This document shows, in pieces, positions 27,769 to 36,559 of a DNA stretch of 64,000 bases. The stretch covers positions 62,001 through 126,000 of the forward strand of contig CAVSZA010000031.1 in the NCBI GenBank assembly GCA_963732095.1, given 5' to 3'. The notes under the pieces were generated by a model that saw nothing but the letters and a program-made list of their open reading frames with translations, did no database searches and was not told the DNA's origin. This stretch comes from AP-15 sp963732095 (lineage in GTDB: Bacteria; Pseudomonadota; Alphaproteobacteria; ATCC43930; CGMCC-115725). Made by a program: the position numbers and the translations under genes. Every line of letters starts with the position of its first letter. Position 1 is the first letter of the stretch.

Positions 27769-29636
27769 GCTGGAGATTGGCATGCGCAGAAGTCGCAGAA
27801 GTCCCGTGCGAACGGCCCCTTTTTGGTTGCCTCGACCGCCCGCTGGCAAGGCCGCGAATGGCTCTTAAGGGTCGACTCCAGCGGTTCGATAGGCGCCTCC
27901 GCTATTTCTGCTCGCCATACTACCAGGACAGCGCGCTCTATCCATTCATCGCCCAGCTCGAACGCGCCGCCGGTTTTGCCCGCGACGACGGCCCCGAGGC
28001 GAAACTCGACAAGTTGGAAACGCTGCTCGGGCCGGGGGCCGGGATCGGCGACGTGTCTCTGCTGGTGGAGCTGCTGTCTTTGCCTGGCGGCGAACGTTTC
28101 CCGCCTCTCGATTTGATCCCGCCGCGCAGGAAGGAGCGTACCCTGGCGGCGTTGCTGCGGCAGCTGGAAAGGCTGGCTCGGCAGCAACCGGTCCTGATGA
28201 TCTTTGAGGATCTACACTGGACCGATCCGACCTCGCGCGAGTTCCTCGACCTCGTTCTCGAGCGGGTCGACCATCTGCCGGTCCTGCTCGTCGCCACCTT
28301 CCGCCCCGAATTCCAGCCGCCCTGGGCAGGCCTGGCACATGTCACGATGATCTTGCTCAACCGGCTCGGGCGGAGCGACGGCGCCGCAATGATCCAACGG
28401 CTCGCCGGCAACGCCGCCTTGCTGCCGCAGGATGTGATCGCCGAGATCGTCGAGCGCACCGACGGCGTGCCGCTCTTTGTCGAGGAAGTGACCAAGGCGG
28501 TGCTCGAAGCCGGCGCCGAGCGCGGCCGGGATGTTGCCGCGTCGGTGCCCTCGACCGGGCTGGGCGTGCCGGCGACGTTGCAAGCTTCGCTGATGGCGCG
28601 GCTCGACCGGCTCGGCCCGGCGGCCAAGGGAGTTGCCCAGATCGGCGCCGCGATTGGCCGCGAATTCTCCTACGAGCTGGCAGCCTCGGTCGGCGAGGTC
28701 TCTGAAGAAAGGCTCCAGGAGGCGCTCCTGCGCCTCGTCGATGCCGGCCTGGTCTTTCAGCGCGGAGCGCCGCCGACAGCCGAATACCTGTTCAAGCACG
28801 CCCTCGTCCAGGATACCGCCTACGGCACTCTGTTGCGCCGTCCGCGGCAGCAGCTCCATGCCCGGATCGCGGAAGCGCTCGAAGCCCATTCTCCCGAGTT
28901 GATCGACAGCCAGCCCGAGCTACTCGCGCAGCATTATGCCGAAGCTGGGCTCGTTGAGAAATCTGTCGCTTTCTGGGGCAAAGCTGGGCGGAGGTCCGCC
29001 GCTCGCTCGGCGATGGCGGAGGCGGCGGCGCAATTGCAAAAGGGGCTGGATCAGCTGGCGCTGCTGCCGGAAACCCCCGAACGCCAGCGAGAGGAGCTCG
29101 AATTTTGGAGTGCCCTAGGGGCGGTCCTGCGAGCCGTTAAAGGCCAGGCGGCGCCAGAAACGGGGGATGTGATCGCCGAGATCGTCGAGCGCACCGACGG
29201 CGTGCCGCTCTTTGTCGAGGAAGTGACCAAGGCGGTGCTCGAAGCCGGCGCCGAGCGCGGCCGGGATGTTGCCGCGTCGGTGCCCTCGACCGGGCTGGGC
29301 GTGCCGGCGACGTTGCAAGCTTCGCTGATGGCGCGGCTCGACCGGCTCGGCCCGGCGGCCAAGGGAGTTGCCCAGATCGGCGCCGCGATTGGCCGCGAAT
29401 TCTCCTACGAGCTGGCAGCCTCGGTCGGCGAGGTCTCTGAAGAAAGGCTCCAGGAGGCGCTCCTGCGCCTCGTCGATGCCGGCCTGGTCTTTCAGCGCGG
29501 AGCGCCGCCGACAGCCGAATACCTGTTCAAGCACGCCCTCGTCCAGGATACCGCCTACGGCACTCTGTTGCGCCGTCCGCGGCAGCAGCTCCATGCCCGG
29601 ATCGCGGAAGCGCTCGAAGCCCATTCTCCGAGTTGA
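27765..29636 (+). pseudogene. Partial copies of the cyclase ATPase/TPR region joined in one frame
   Basis: Overlapping the stop of the big cyclase gene, a 623-codon frame starts with about 40 unrelated residues. It then contains the ATPase/TPR segment of the parent (about residues 335-758) and, fused after it, a second copy of part of that segment. It lacks the SAM and cyclase domains and the Walker A loop, although Walker B is present, so it cannot be an active ATPase or cyclase. A one-base deletion near 29628 ends the frame. It could at most act as a non-catalytic binding protein; more likely it is a duplication by-product. Confidence 0.75.
27893..29164 (+). repeat. Direct repeat, copy B of 25419-26690 (1272 bp)
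   Basis: The 1272 bp from 27893 match 25419-26690 at a constant offset of 2474, with no difference that I could find by eye. The join on the left follows 124 bp of unique sequence after the parent gene; the right join is directly with copy C. Such identity means a recent duplication or an assembly artefact. Confidence 0.9.
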
Positions 29637-29906
29637 TCGACAGCCAGCCCGAGCTACTCGCGCAGCATTATGCCGAAGCTGGGCTCGTTGAGAAATCTGT
29701 CGCTTTCTGGGGCAAAGCTGGGCGGAGGTCCGCCGCTCGCTCGGCGATGGCGGAGGCGGCGGCGCAATTGCAAAAGGGGCTGGATCAGCTGGCGCTGCTG
29801 CCGGAAACCCCCGAACGCCAGCGAGAGGAGCTCGAATTTTGGAGTGCCCTAGGGGCGGTCCTGCGAGCCGTTAAAGGCCAGGCGGCGCCAGAAACGGGCC
29901 AGGCCT
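29165..29906 (+). repeat. Direct repeat, copy C of 25956-26698 (742 bp)
   Basis: The segment matches 25956-26698 (and 28430 onward in copy B), except for one missing C near 29628 (parent CTCCCGAG, copy CTCCGAG). It extends 8 bp further right than copy B, so it was made from the parent or a longer copy, not simply from copy B. On its right it is fused to an unrelated gene fragment. Confidence 0.9.
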
Positions 29907-30166
29907 GCCGGTTCCTCGACGACGGGTGGGCCGGGAAGGCTGCGGCGTTCGGATGGGGTCCGCTCGATCTGTTCGGGTGCAACCGGGAACATCCGTTCCC
30001 TCGGATCGATCGCGTCGGGCTGTTGTGGCTTCTCAACGGGAATAGGCTGCTCGCATTATCGGAGATCACCGCTGCGATCGAGACGCCCGTTGGGGTGCGA
30101 TGGATGGTCCGGCGTTCTTCCGACGGGCCCGACCATCTGGTGCTGCCGTGGGAAACGGAGACATAA
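29907..30166 (+). pseudogene. C-terminal fragment of a small hypothetical protein fused to copy C
   Basis: In the frame that continues from the repeat, residues change to RFLDDGWAGKAAAFGWGPLD, then LFGCNREHPFPRIDRVGLLW and LLNGNRLLALSEITAAIETP to a stop at 30166. I recall this pattern (GW..DLFG, GL.WLL, V.L...TA.I.T) as the C-terminus of a short uncharacterised protein common in Bradyrhizobium-type mobile regions. Its N-terminal part was evidently replaced when the cyclase duplication landed here. Confidence 0.5.
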
Positions 30167-30246
30167 AAGATCCGGCCTGCGGGCATGAAGGCGTGCACCC
30201 GTGGAAAATTTGCTCCCACTGCGGCTGGCTGAAGCAGGAAGACTAG
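30148..30246 (+). CDS. Tiny putative zinc-binding protein
   Basis: A 32-codon frame from GTG 30148 overlaps the preceding gene end and reads DPACGHEGVHPWKICSHCGW before the stop. The CxxH...CxxC arrangement fits a zinc knuckle. It is too short for certainty and has no strong ribosome site, but coupling to the gene before it is plausible. A second mini-frame (33 codons) follows at 30254-30355 without recognisable features. 30356-30859 shows nothing. Confidence 0.35.
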   Translation: MGNGDIKDPACGHEGVHPWKICSHCGWLKQED

Positions 30247-30859
30247 GGCTGGCATGGACATTGAGGCCCTAAAGAGCGTTTTGCACCGTCACGATGCGAT
30301 GTTCATTCTCGACTACTTCGATATTCCGTCGCGCGGCCCCGCGCTTTTCCCCTAGCACCTGGGCAGCAGGGTTCTCGCAATCATCGGCGTGTGGCGCTCG
30401 TGCAACTGGCTCGACGGCTCGCCAGAGAGGTGGTTGACAATGCGTCCGCGTTTTACGGCTGGCAGTTAGAGGTGACTTGCAGCAAAGTTCCCTTCTGGCC
30501 AGGTGATAAGCGAAAGTTATCAAGGTTTAGGTATGATTTTGAGGCGGCGCGACTGACCCGATGATAACGGACCTCGCTGGCGGCCCGCACGAAACGCTGC
30601 CGCGACGCCGTGTAGCGAGGAGGTTGCGGTTGGTTATCCCTTACCTGCCGCGCCTCGCTTTTGACGATCGGCGGCAATTGCACCCGCGCCGGTCAGCGCA
30701 GGCACGGTGACGAGGATGGCGCTGGATGGGCCACTCAAGATGGAGGAACGGCGGTGCGCCGCCCCCGCGAGCTGGACTTTCCCGCCCTTGCAGGGCATGT
30801 CCAAAGGTCTGGGGCTTTGAGATGGTCTCGATGAGGCGATACGATCACGTCCCTCTATT

Positions 30860-31062
30860 TCGTTTCTTAGTGCTAGTGACAGCCGGGTCTGACGTCGCGC
30901 TCCGCCCCGATCCGGCAAGTCATCCTCGTCCACATCGACCGACGCGGGTTGCCACACCTGGTGCAAGCGCAGGGATTTCGTGCGGGTCGTGGCCGGCGAT
31001 AAATAGATCGGGCAGGACACTAGAGAAAGGCGCAGGAAACCTCGCCAACTCGCGCGCGGCAT
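30860..31062 (-). pseudogene. Ku-type DNA end-binding protein, N-terminal fragment
   Basis: From the ATG at 31062 the minus strand reads MPRASWRGFLRLSLVSCPIY, then LSPATTRTKSLRLHQVWQP and VDEDDLPDRGGARRQT. This matches the start of bacterial Ku as I know it from Bradyrhizobium (RGFLRLSLVSCPI...PAT). Ku binds double-strand ends for LigD-dependent non-homologous end joining. After about 65 residues the sequence degenerates, so the beta-barrel ring cannot form. 31063-31297 holds no intact gene. Confidence 0.65.
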
Positions 31063-31297
31063 TGCAAATCTCCTTGACGATACGGTAAGTCAACAGCCGA
31101 TGCCGAAGTTCTGCGCCACGGTGAGCTGCCGGGTGCAGAAGAATGACTTGCCGGCCCCTCTAGCACCAGGGCGGCCAGCACCATCGAGACAGGCAGGCCA
31201 CCAGCCGATGCAGCGGAGCGCCAAAGCCGGCGCGGCGCAGCCTTGCGGTCCCGTGCGGCGCGCCGATCATCGAAGCGCACCAGCGCTCCGCCCTGGT

Positions 31298-32125
31298 TTA
31301 CTGGACGGCCTCCGCAGCAGCATGCAGCGCCAGCAAATCCTGCTGATAGCGTGCGACCAGTTTCGAATAGCTGTTGCTGCCGCTGACCTTGTAGTCGCGC
31401 ACCGCAGCCCAATCGCCGGAGGCGGCAAGCTTGTGCAGCTCGTCAAAGCGCTTCTGGTAATGCGGGTTCGCCGCCGAGGTCACGACCGGCGCCTTGTCGG
31501 GCAGTTTGCCGGCGGCGATCACCGCGGGGTCGAGGGCGTAGCGCGACCGCGACGTCGCTCCCGGTCCGGCCGCTTTCGCTCGCCGGGGCTGCCCAGCGCG
31601 CTTTGCATCGCGCTCGGCATCGTAAGCTCGAATGTCACCATCCTTGAACATGCCGGTGCCGCCGGAGGAGTATTTCACGCGCCAGTACTCGGCGTCGAGC
31701 CGGGTGTAGATCGTCGCTTCGGACCACGATTTGGGCTTGTTGCGCACCATCACGCGGGTGCCATCGGCCCATTTGTTGTCCCGCTCGGGCGCACCGGACG
31801 CCGGCACGCTCGAAGCTGCGGGGTCATTGCCAGTGGCAGCAGCGAGCTCCTCAGCCCCGGCACGGGGTGGCGCATCGCTCGGATCCTCGTTGACCAAGAG
31901 GAGCGGGTTAGTGCTGCAGTGACCGTCAGCCGCAGTTGCCGCCGTGGCGATTTCGGTTTCGACTTCGCCAGTGGTCGGAACGGTCCTCCAGACGATCTCA
32001 AAGCGCCCATCTTCGCGAGGCCGAATACTGTAATCGACCGCCGGCGCCTTGCCATCGGCGATCATCTTCTCAGCGGCGCGCTTGGCGTTGTTGCGCGCTG
32101 TGAAGCTTGGAGCAGTGGTGTCCAT
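31298..32125 (-). CDS. Hypothetical protein, possible phage-region component
   Basis: The 275-residue protein starts MDTTAPSFTARNNAKRAAEK, then ADGKAPAVDYSIRPREDGRF and EIVWRT, an N-terminal unit common to small alphaproteobacterial proteins. A Pro/Ala/Ser-rich linker follows, then WADGTRVMVRNKPKSWSEAT with ARLD-like strands (a small beta domain) and an end HYQKRFDELHKLAASGDWAA followed by VRDYKVSG. The last element resembles short C-terminal motifs in DUF3489-type and related proteins. No enzymatic residues are evident. It lies left of the ParB-methyltransferase gene, transcribed away from it. Confidence 0.6.
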   Translation of the reverse strand: MDTTAPSFTARNNAKRAAEKMIADGKAPAVDYSIRPREDGRFEIVWRTVPTTGEVETEIATAATAADGHCSTNPLLLVNEDPSDAPPRAGAEELAAATGNDPAASSVPASGAPERDNKWADGTRVMVRNKPKSWSEATIYTRLDAEYWRVKYSSGGTGMFKDGDIRAYDAERDAKRAGQPRRAKAAGPGATSRSRYALDPAVIAAGKLPDKAPVVTSAANPHYQKRFDELHKLAASGDWAAVRDYKVSGSNSYSKLVARYQQDLLALHAAAEAVQ

Positions 32126-32220
32126 CGGTTTCTCCTATTGAAGGCGACGACACACATGCTCGGCGTGCCACCGAAGTCCAGTGGGTCAGCGGCCCAATCT
32201 CTGTGTCATGTCGGGGTTAA

Positions 32221-32496
32221 CTAGCTACGCAGCGGCCGGCCCTTTTCAGGTCGCTTGTCCACGTTGCGCAGGGTCGGCACCTGAAATCGCACTTGGTTGC
32301 CTGCCGCCAGCTTAAGCCACCGCTGATCTACCGCGGAGGGCTGACTGACAGCTGCCCCTTGGTGAGAAATCGCCGACGCCGCCAACAACGGACGATGATC
32401 CGGCCGGATCAGCGAGTTCAACGCTTTGCGTTGCATGGAACGATCGGCATTCATCTGATTAACAAACACCGCCATTACCTTGCCCCAATTCAGCAT
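32221..32496 (-). CDS. Small hypothetical ORF ending in a cytochrome-like motif
   Basis: The 91-codon frame starts MLNWGKVMAVFVNQMNADRS and ends NQVRFQVPTLRNVDKRPEKG. The VPTLRNVDKRP stretch is well known from the C-terminal part of di-haem cytochrome c peroxidase-like proteins, but no CxxCH or other cytochrome features are present, so this may be a relic read into a chimeric frame. It diverges from the ParB-methyltransferase gene 12 bp away. Confidence 0.35.
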   Translation of the reverse strand: MLNWGKVMAVFVNQMNADRSMQRKALNSLIRPDHRPLLAASAISHQGAAVSQPSAVDQRWLKLAAGNQVRFQVPTLRNVDKRPEKGRPLRS

Positions 32497-32508
32497 TAAA
32501 ATGCAGGC

Positions 32509-33912
32509 ATGGAGTCGCGCAAACCGTCATTTTTGGCTGCAGAACTCGGCGCTCAGATGAGAGAGGACATTTTGATCAGGGTCAATGACCACATTGTACT
32601 GCGTGAAACGGCATCACTGATCCCCTATATCAACAATTCGAGGACGCACACGGAAGCGCAGATCGCCCAGATAGCAGCATCGATCAAGGAATTCGGATTT
32701 ACCAATCCGGTGCTGCTCGACGGCGAATTCGGTATCGTAGCGGGGCACGCTCGGATCATGGCAGCGCGGCTGCTGAAAATGGCGCAAGTGCCGTGCATCG
32801 AGCTCTGCTATCTGACGGAGGCGCAGCGCAAGGCCTATGTGATCGCCGATAACAAGCTCGCCCTAAACGCAGGGTGGGACGACCAATTGTTGGCGATCGA
32901 ATTAAAGGGGCTTGGAGAGTTGGGATTCGACCTCGGGCTGACCGGCTTCGGTGAGCTTGAGCTTAGCGCGTTGTTCGCGGAAACGACGGATGAACTCGCC
33001 GATCCTGACGAAGCGCCGGAAGCGCCAGAATATCCTGTTTCGGTGTCGAGTGATCTGTGGTTGCTCGGGAGGCATCGAATGCTATGCGGCGACAGCACAG
33101 TCGCGATCGACGTCGAGCGCGTGCTCGGCGGCGTCGAGCCGCACCTGATGGTTACCGACCCGCCCTATGGCGTGAATTACGACCCGGCGTGGCGGAATGA
33201 AGCCGGCAGATCTGTCAATGCCCAGACCTGCGGCTCTCGTCGGCTAAGGGCTGCTCGCCCGCTGGGCGCCCGCGCTGTCGGTAAAGTCGAAAACGACGAC
33301 CGCGCTGACTGGAGCGAGGCGTGGGTCCTGTTTCCCGGTACGGTGGTCTACGTTTGGCACGCCGGGATCAAAGCCGGGATCGTGCAGGCCAGCCTAGAGG
33401 CCTGCGGCTTTGATACTCGAGCGCAGATCGTCTGGGCGAAAAACAACTTTGCGATCGGCCGCGGTCATTATCACTGCAAGCACGAGCCGTGCTGGTACGC
33501 GGTGCGCAAGGGCGCGACGGGGCAGTGGGCCGGCGATCATAAGCAAACCACGGTGTGGGACATCGACAAGAACTTGAAGTCGGAGACCGGCCACGGCACA
33601 CAAAAGCCCGTCGAGTGCATGCGCCGCCCGATTGAGAACAACTCATCACGGGGCCAGGCTGTTTACGAGCCATTCTGCGGCTCGGGCACGACGATAATTG
33701 CCGCCGAGCAGACCGGCCGCGCCTGCCACGCCATCGAGATCGCTCCGGCCTATGTGGACGTGGCGGTTAAGCGATGGCAGGCCTTCACCGGGTTAGAAGC
33801 CAAGCTCGACGACGATGGCCGAAGCTTCGAGGAGATCGCCCTGGAGCGAGTGCCACAGGATCGGCGGCCCGAGCCGGCGCGCCCCGTTGATGACGCGGAC
33901 CATACCGGATGA
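32509..33912 (+). CDS. ParB-like nuclease domain fused to N-6 adenine-type DNA methyltransferase
   Basis: The 467-residue protein has a ParB/sulfiredoxin-type N-terminus (about 36-135; NSRTHTEAQIAQIAASIKEF, VAGHAR), then a beta-class DNA methylase. The methylase has the catalytic DPPY at 217-220 and the AdoMet motif EPFCGSGTT at 387-395, with the TQKPVEC block between. This fusion is typical of prophages and gene-transfer-agent-like regions and probably protects or marks phage DNA. The start may be ATG 32509 or, dropping 17 residues, ATG 32560. Between DPPY and NDDRADW there are about 20 more residues than I expect. It is followed by the terminase genes, supporting a packaging module. Confidence 0.88.
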   Translation: MESRKPSFLAAELGAQMREDILIRVNDHIVLRETASLIPYINNSRTHTEAQIAQIAASIKEFGFTNPVLLDGEFGIVAGHARIMAARLLKMAQVPCIELCYLTEAQRKAYVIADNKLALNAGWDDQLLAIELKGLGELGFDLGLTGFGELELSALFAETTDELADPDEAPEAPEYPVSVSSDLWLLGRHRMLCGDSTVAIDVERVLGGVEPHLMVTDPPYGVNYDPAWRNEAGRSVNAQTCGSRRLRAARPLGARAVGKVENDDRADWSEAWVLFPGTVVYVWHAGIKAGIVQASLEACGFDTRAQIVWAKNNFAIGRGHYHCKHEPCWYAVRKGATGQWAGDHKQTTVWDIDKNLKSETGHGTQKPVECMRRPIENNSSRGQAVYEPFCGSGTTIIAAEQTGRACHAIEIAPAYVDVAVKRWQAFTGLEAKLDDDGRSFEEIALERVPQDRRPEPARPVDDADHTG

Positions 33913-34006
33913 GATTGCAAAAAATAATAAGGGGTGCAGGCCGGGCGGGCAGGCGGCGCGACCAGTTTTCTCGGGGCGCCGGCTCCTGACTTGGCAGGGC
34001 AGGCAA

Positions 34007-34055
34007 CGGGTCAAGAAAAAGGGAATGGTGCAGTGTCTGGGAAACCGGGTCGCAG
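34007..34055 (+). repeat. Terminase-start inverted repeat, left arm
   Basis: The sequence CGGGTCAAGAAAAAGGGA, then a variable stretch, then TGTCTGGGAAA and CCGGGTCGCAG covers the ribosome site and first codons of the small terminase gene. Its reverse complement, with a few changes, occurs just after the stop of the large terminase gene (35819-35868) and again at 36501-36550. The two arms thus bracket the terminase genes. Confidence 0.75.
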
Positions 34056-34452
34056 CGGGCGAAAATCCTTCGTTGCGACTCCAGAGCAACGCAACAATGT
34101 CAAGATCCTGGTGGGTTTGGGCGTCCCGCAGGCGATGATTTGCGAGTTGGTGGTGAACCCGCAGACCGGCAAGCCCTTGGACGAGGGGACGCTGAAAAAG
34201 CATTTTCCGCGCGAAATCGCGGTGGGCGCCGCCGAACTGCACGCCCGGATGGGGAGCTTTATGGTAGCGAATATCTTCGGGATGACGCCGCCGGCCGGCA
34301 CGCAGCCGATCAAGAACGAGTCGTCGCGCGCAATGCTGTCGATCTTTTTTGCGAAGACCCGGATGGGCTGGAAAGAGACGCTGCAACACGAGGGTGCCAA
34401 AGATGGCGAGCCGATCGTCATCAGAATTACCAAAGACGATTCCGAGCTTTAG
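34033..34452 (+). CDS. Phage terminase small-subunit-like protein
   Basis: The 139-residue product starts at GTG 34033 (AAGGGA 8 bases upstream; codons MSGKPGRSGRKSF). It shows a helix-turn-helix-like region, RNNVKILVGLGVPQAMICEL and LDEGTLKKHFPREIAVGAAE, then AMLSIFFAKTRMGWKET. This is the usual small protein encoded just before a large terminase in alphaproteobacterial prophages; it would recognise DNA and deliver it to the large subunit. It overlaps the large-subunit start by about 50 bp. Confidence 0.75.
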   Translation: MSGKPGRSGRKSFVATPEQRNNVKILVGLGVPQAMICELVVNPQTGKPLDEGTLKKHFPREIAVGAAELHARMGSFMVANIFGMTPPAGTQPIKNESSRAMLSIFFAKTRMGWKETLQHEGAKDGEPIVIRITKDDSEL

Positions 34453-35812
34453 GCTTACCGCGCGCCAGCACCAACTGAACCACCTTCTGGCGGGTCCGCA
34501 GCGCCACACGATGCTGGTGGGCGGCGCCCGGTCCGGCAAGAGCTTTTTGATTGTGCGGGCGATCCTGATCCGAGCATTGCGGGCTAAGAAGTCGCGGCAC
34601 GCCATGCTCCGACTGCGGTTCAATGCGGCGCGCGCCTCGATCTGGCTCGACACATTACCCAAAGTGGCGCGGCTGTGCTTTCCTGGCGTTGACTTGCGAG
34701 ACCGTCGGCAGGATGGTTTTGTCGAACTGCCCAACGGATCGGAAATCTGGCTCGGCGGTCTCGACGAGAAGCAGCGCGTCGAAAAGATCCTAGGGCAGGA
34801 ATACGCGAGCATCTATTTCTGCGAATGCTCACAGATCCCCTATTCGTCCGTGATCATTGCCCGCACCCGCCTGGCGCAAAATGTCGGTCTGGTATTGCGC
34901 GCCTATTATGACCTGAATCCAGTCGGCACCGGACATTGGACGAACCGGCTGTTCATCCAGCACCGCGATCCCTTGTCGCTGCGCTCAATAGAGGATCCCA
35001 GCATCTACGCGCATGCCTTTATCAACCCAGAAGACAACGCGGACAATCTGCCAAAGGACACGCTTGACGAATTGCGGGCGTTGCCGCGTCGGCACTATGC
35101 ACGATTTTACACAGGCATCTACCAGGCCGAGATCGACGGCGCGCTGTGGACCTTCGAGACCATCGAGCACGCCCGCTGCCTGCCGGAGGACGTGCCGCGT
35201 GATCTGAAGCGCGTCGTCGTATCCGTCGACCCGTCGGGCACCCGCGGCGACGAAGATCAGCGCTCCGACAATGTCGGCATCGTCGCGGTCGGTCTCGGCA
35301 TGGACAACACCGCTTATGTGCTGGCCGACCGCACCTGCAATCTGCCGCCAGAAGCCTGGGCCCGCGTCGCGGTCACCGCCTACCGCGAGTTCAAGGCCGA
35401 CCGCATCGTCGCCGAGCAGAACTTTGGCGGCGACATGGTGCGCGCGGTCTTGCACACGGTCGACCGCAATGTGCCGGTCCACCTCGTCAATGCCTCGCGG
35501 GGTAAGGCGGTCCGGGCCGAGCCGGTCTCGGCGCTCTACGGCTATGAGCTCGACGGAAGCTGGCACAAAGACCAGGTGCGCCACGCGGGCGAATTCCGCG
35601 AGCTCGAGGACCAGATGCTGAATTTCTCGACCGCAGGTTATTTGGGCGACCGTTCACCCGACCGCGTCGACGCCTTGGTGTGGGCCCTGACCGATCTGCT
35701 CGTGAAGCCGATGCCGGGCGAGGGGATCCTCGAATACTACCGCCAGCGCGCCCGCGAAGCGGCCGAGAAGAAAGCTGCTGCGGAAGCGACACAGCGCCAC
35801 CCGGCGATGTGA
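34403..35812 (+). CDS. Phage terminase large subunit
   Basis: From ATG 34403 the 469-residue protein has the packaging ATPase with Walker A GGARSGKS (40-47) and the Walker B-type ASIYFCE with Glu141. The C-terminal nuclease domain begins with VVVSVDPSGTRGDED and Asp276. The length is right for an intact motor protein that cuts and pumps DNA into capsids. A TTG at 34349 would add 18 residues. Portal, capsid or tail genes do not follow; instead a rearranged second copy of the nuclease end appears at 36043. The module is therefore a prophage or gene-transfer-agent remnant. Confidence 0.87.
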   Translation: MASRSSSELPKTIPSFRLTARQHQLNHLLAGPQRHTMLVGGARSGKSFLIVRAILIRALRAKKSRHAMLRLRFNAARASIWLDTLPKVARLCFPGVDLRDRRQDGFVELPNGSEIWLGGLDEKQRVEKILGQEYASIYFCECSQIPYSSVIIARTRLAQNVGLVLRAYYDLNPVGTGHWTNRLFIQHRDPLSLRSIEDPSIYAHAFINPEDNADNLPKDTLDELRALPRRHYARFYTGIYQAEIDGALWTFETIEHARCLPEDVPRDLKRVVVSVDPSGTRGDEDQRSDNVGIVAVGLGMDNTAYVLADRTCNLPPEAWARVAVTAYREFKADRIVAEQNFGGDMVRAVLHTVDRNVPVHLVNASRGKAVRAEPVSALYGYELDGSWHKDQVRHAGEFRELEDQMLNFSTAGYLGDRSPDRVDALVWALTDLLVKPMPGEGILEYYRQRAREAAEKKAAAEATQRHPAM

Positions 35813-35818
35813 GAAGCT

Positions 35819-35868
35819 CTGCGACCCGGCTTTCCCAGACATTGCGCCGGTCCCTTTTTCTTGACCCG
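35819..35868 (-). repeat. Terminase-start inverted repeat, right arm
   Basis: Read leftward, the 50 bp give CGGGTCAAGAAAAAGGGA and then ATGTCTGGGAAAGCCGGGT, a near copy of the small-terminase start at 34007-34055 in inverse orientation. Read in that direction it would start a protein MSGKAGSQS. The copy at 36501-36550 is identical because it lies inside the duplicated segment. Confidence 0.75.
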
Positions 35869-36042
35869 AATAAAATGTGCCCTCTTCGTTACCCTCGCCT
35901 CCATCCGGCTGGCCCTCAGGCGGCTCGCCAGGGCGTAGGTTCTGATGATGGAGGTCTGCAAAGTATAGTGAAGAGACCTTCGCCGGAGCGCCCGGCAACG
36001 ACCGGGACGCGCCGTTAGCGGGCACTCATTTCCTCGCGCGCG

Positions 36043-36559
36043 GCCGCGTGATCTGAAGCGCGTCGTCGTATCGGTCGACCCGTCGGGCACCCGCGGCGAC
36101 GAAGATCAGCGCTCCGACAATGTCGGCATCGTCGCGGTCGGTCTCGGCATGGACAACACCGCTTATGTGCTGGCCGACCGCACCTGCAATCTGCCGCCAG
36201 AAGCCTGGGCCCGCGTCGCGGTCACCGCCTACCGCGAGTTCAAGGCCGACCGCATCGTCGCCGAGCAGAACTTTGGCGGCGACATGGTGCGCGCGGTCTT
36301 GCACACGGTCGACCGCAATGTGCCGGTCCACCTCGTCAATGCCTCGCGTCGACGCCTTGGTGTGGGCCCTGACCGATCTGCTCGTGAAGCCGATGCCGGG
36401 CGAGGGGATCCTCGAATACTACCGCCAGCGCGCCCGCGAAGCGGCCGAGAAGAAAGCTGCTGCGGAAGCGACACAGCGCCACCCGGCGATGTGAGAAGCT
36501 CTGCGACCCGGCTTTCCCAGACATTGCGCCGGTCCCTTTTTCTTGACCCGAATAAAATG
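36043..36559 (+). repeat. Direct repeat of the terminase 3' part with a 167-bp internal deletion
   Basis: 36043-36348 matches 35194-35499 (offset 849, one C/G difference at 35224/36073), and 36349-36559 matches 35667-35877 (offset 682). The 167-bp deletion ends at a shared CGCG and shifts the frame, so the copied nuclease domain cannot be made. The 165 bp before it (35878-36042) are unique and hold no gene. Confidence 0.88.

Noticed and set aside
31100..32224. 374-codon rightward frame opposite the hypothetical gene at 31298-32125
   Set aside because: Composition is biased to Arg/Ser/Gly with no motif; the leftward frame has a regular start and protein-like segments.
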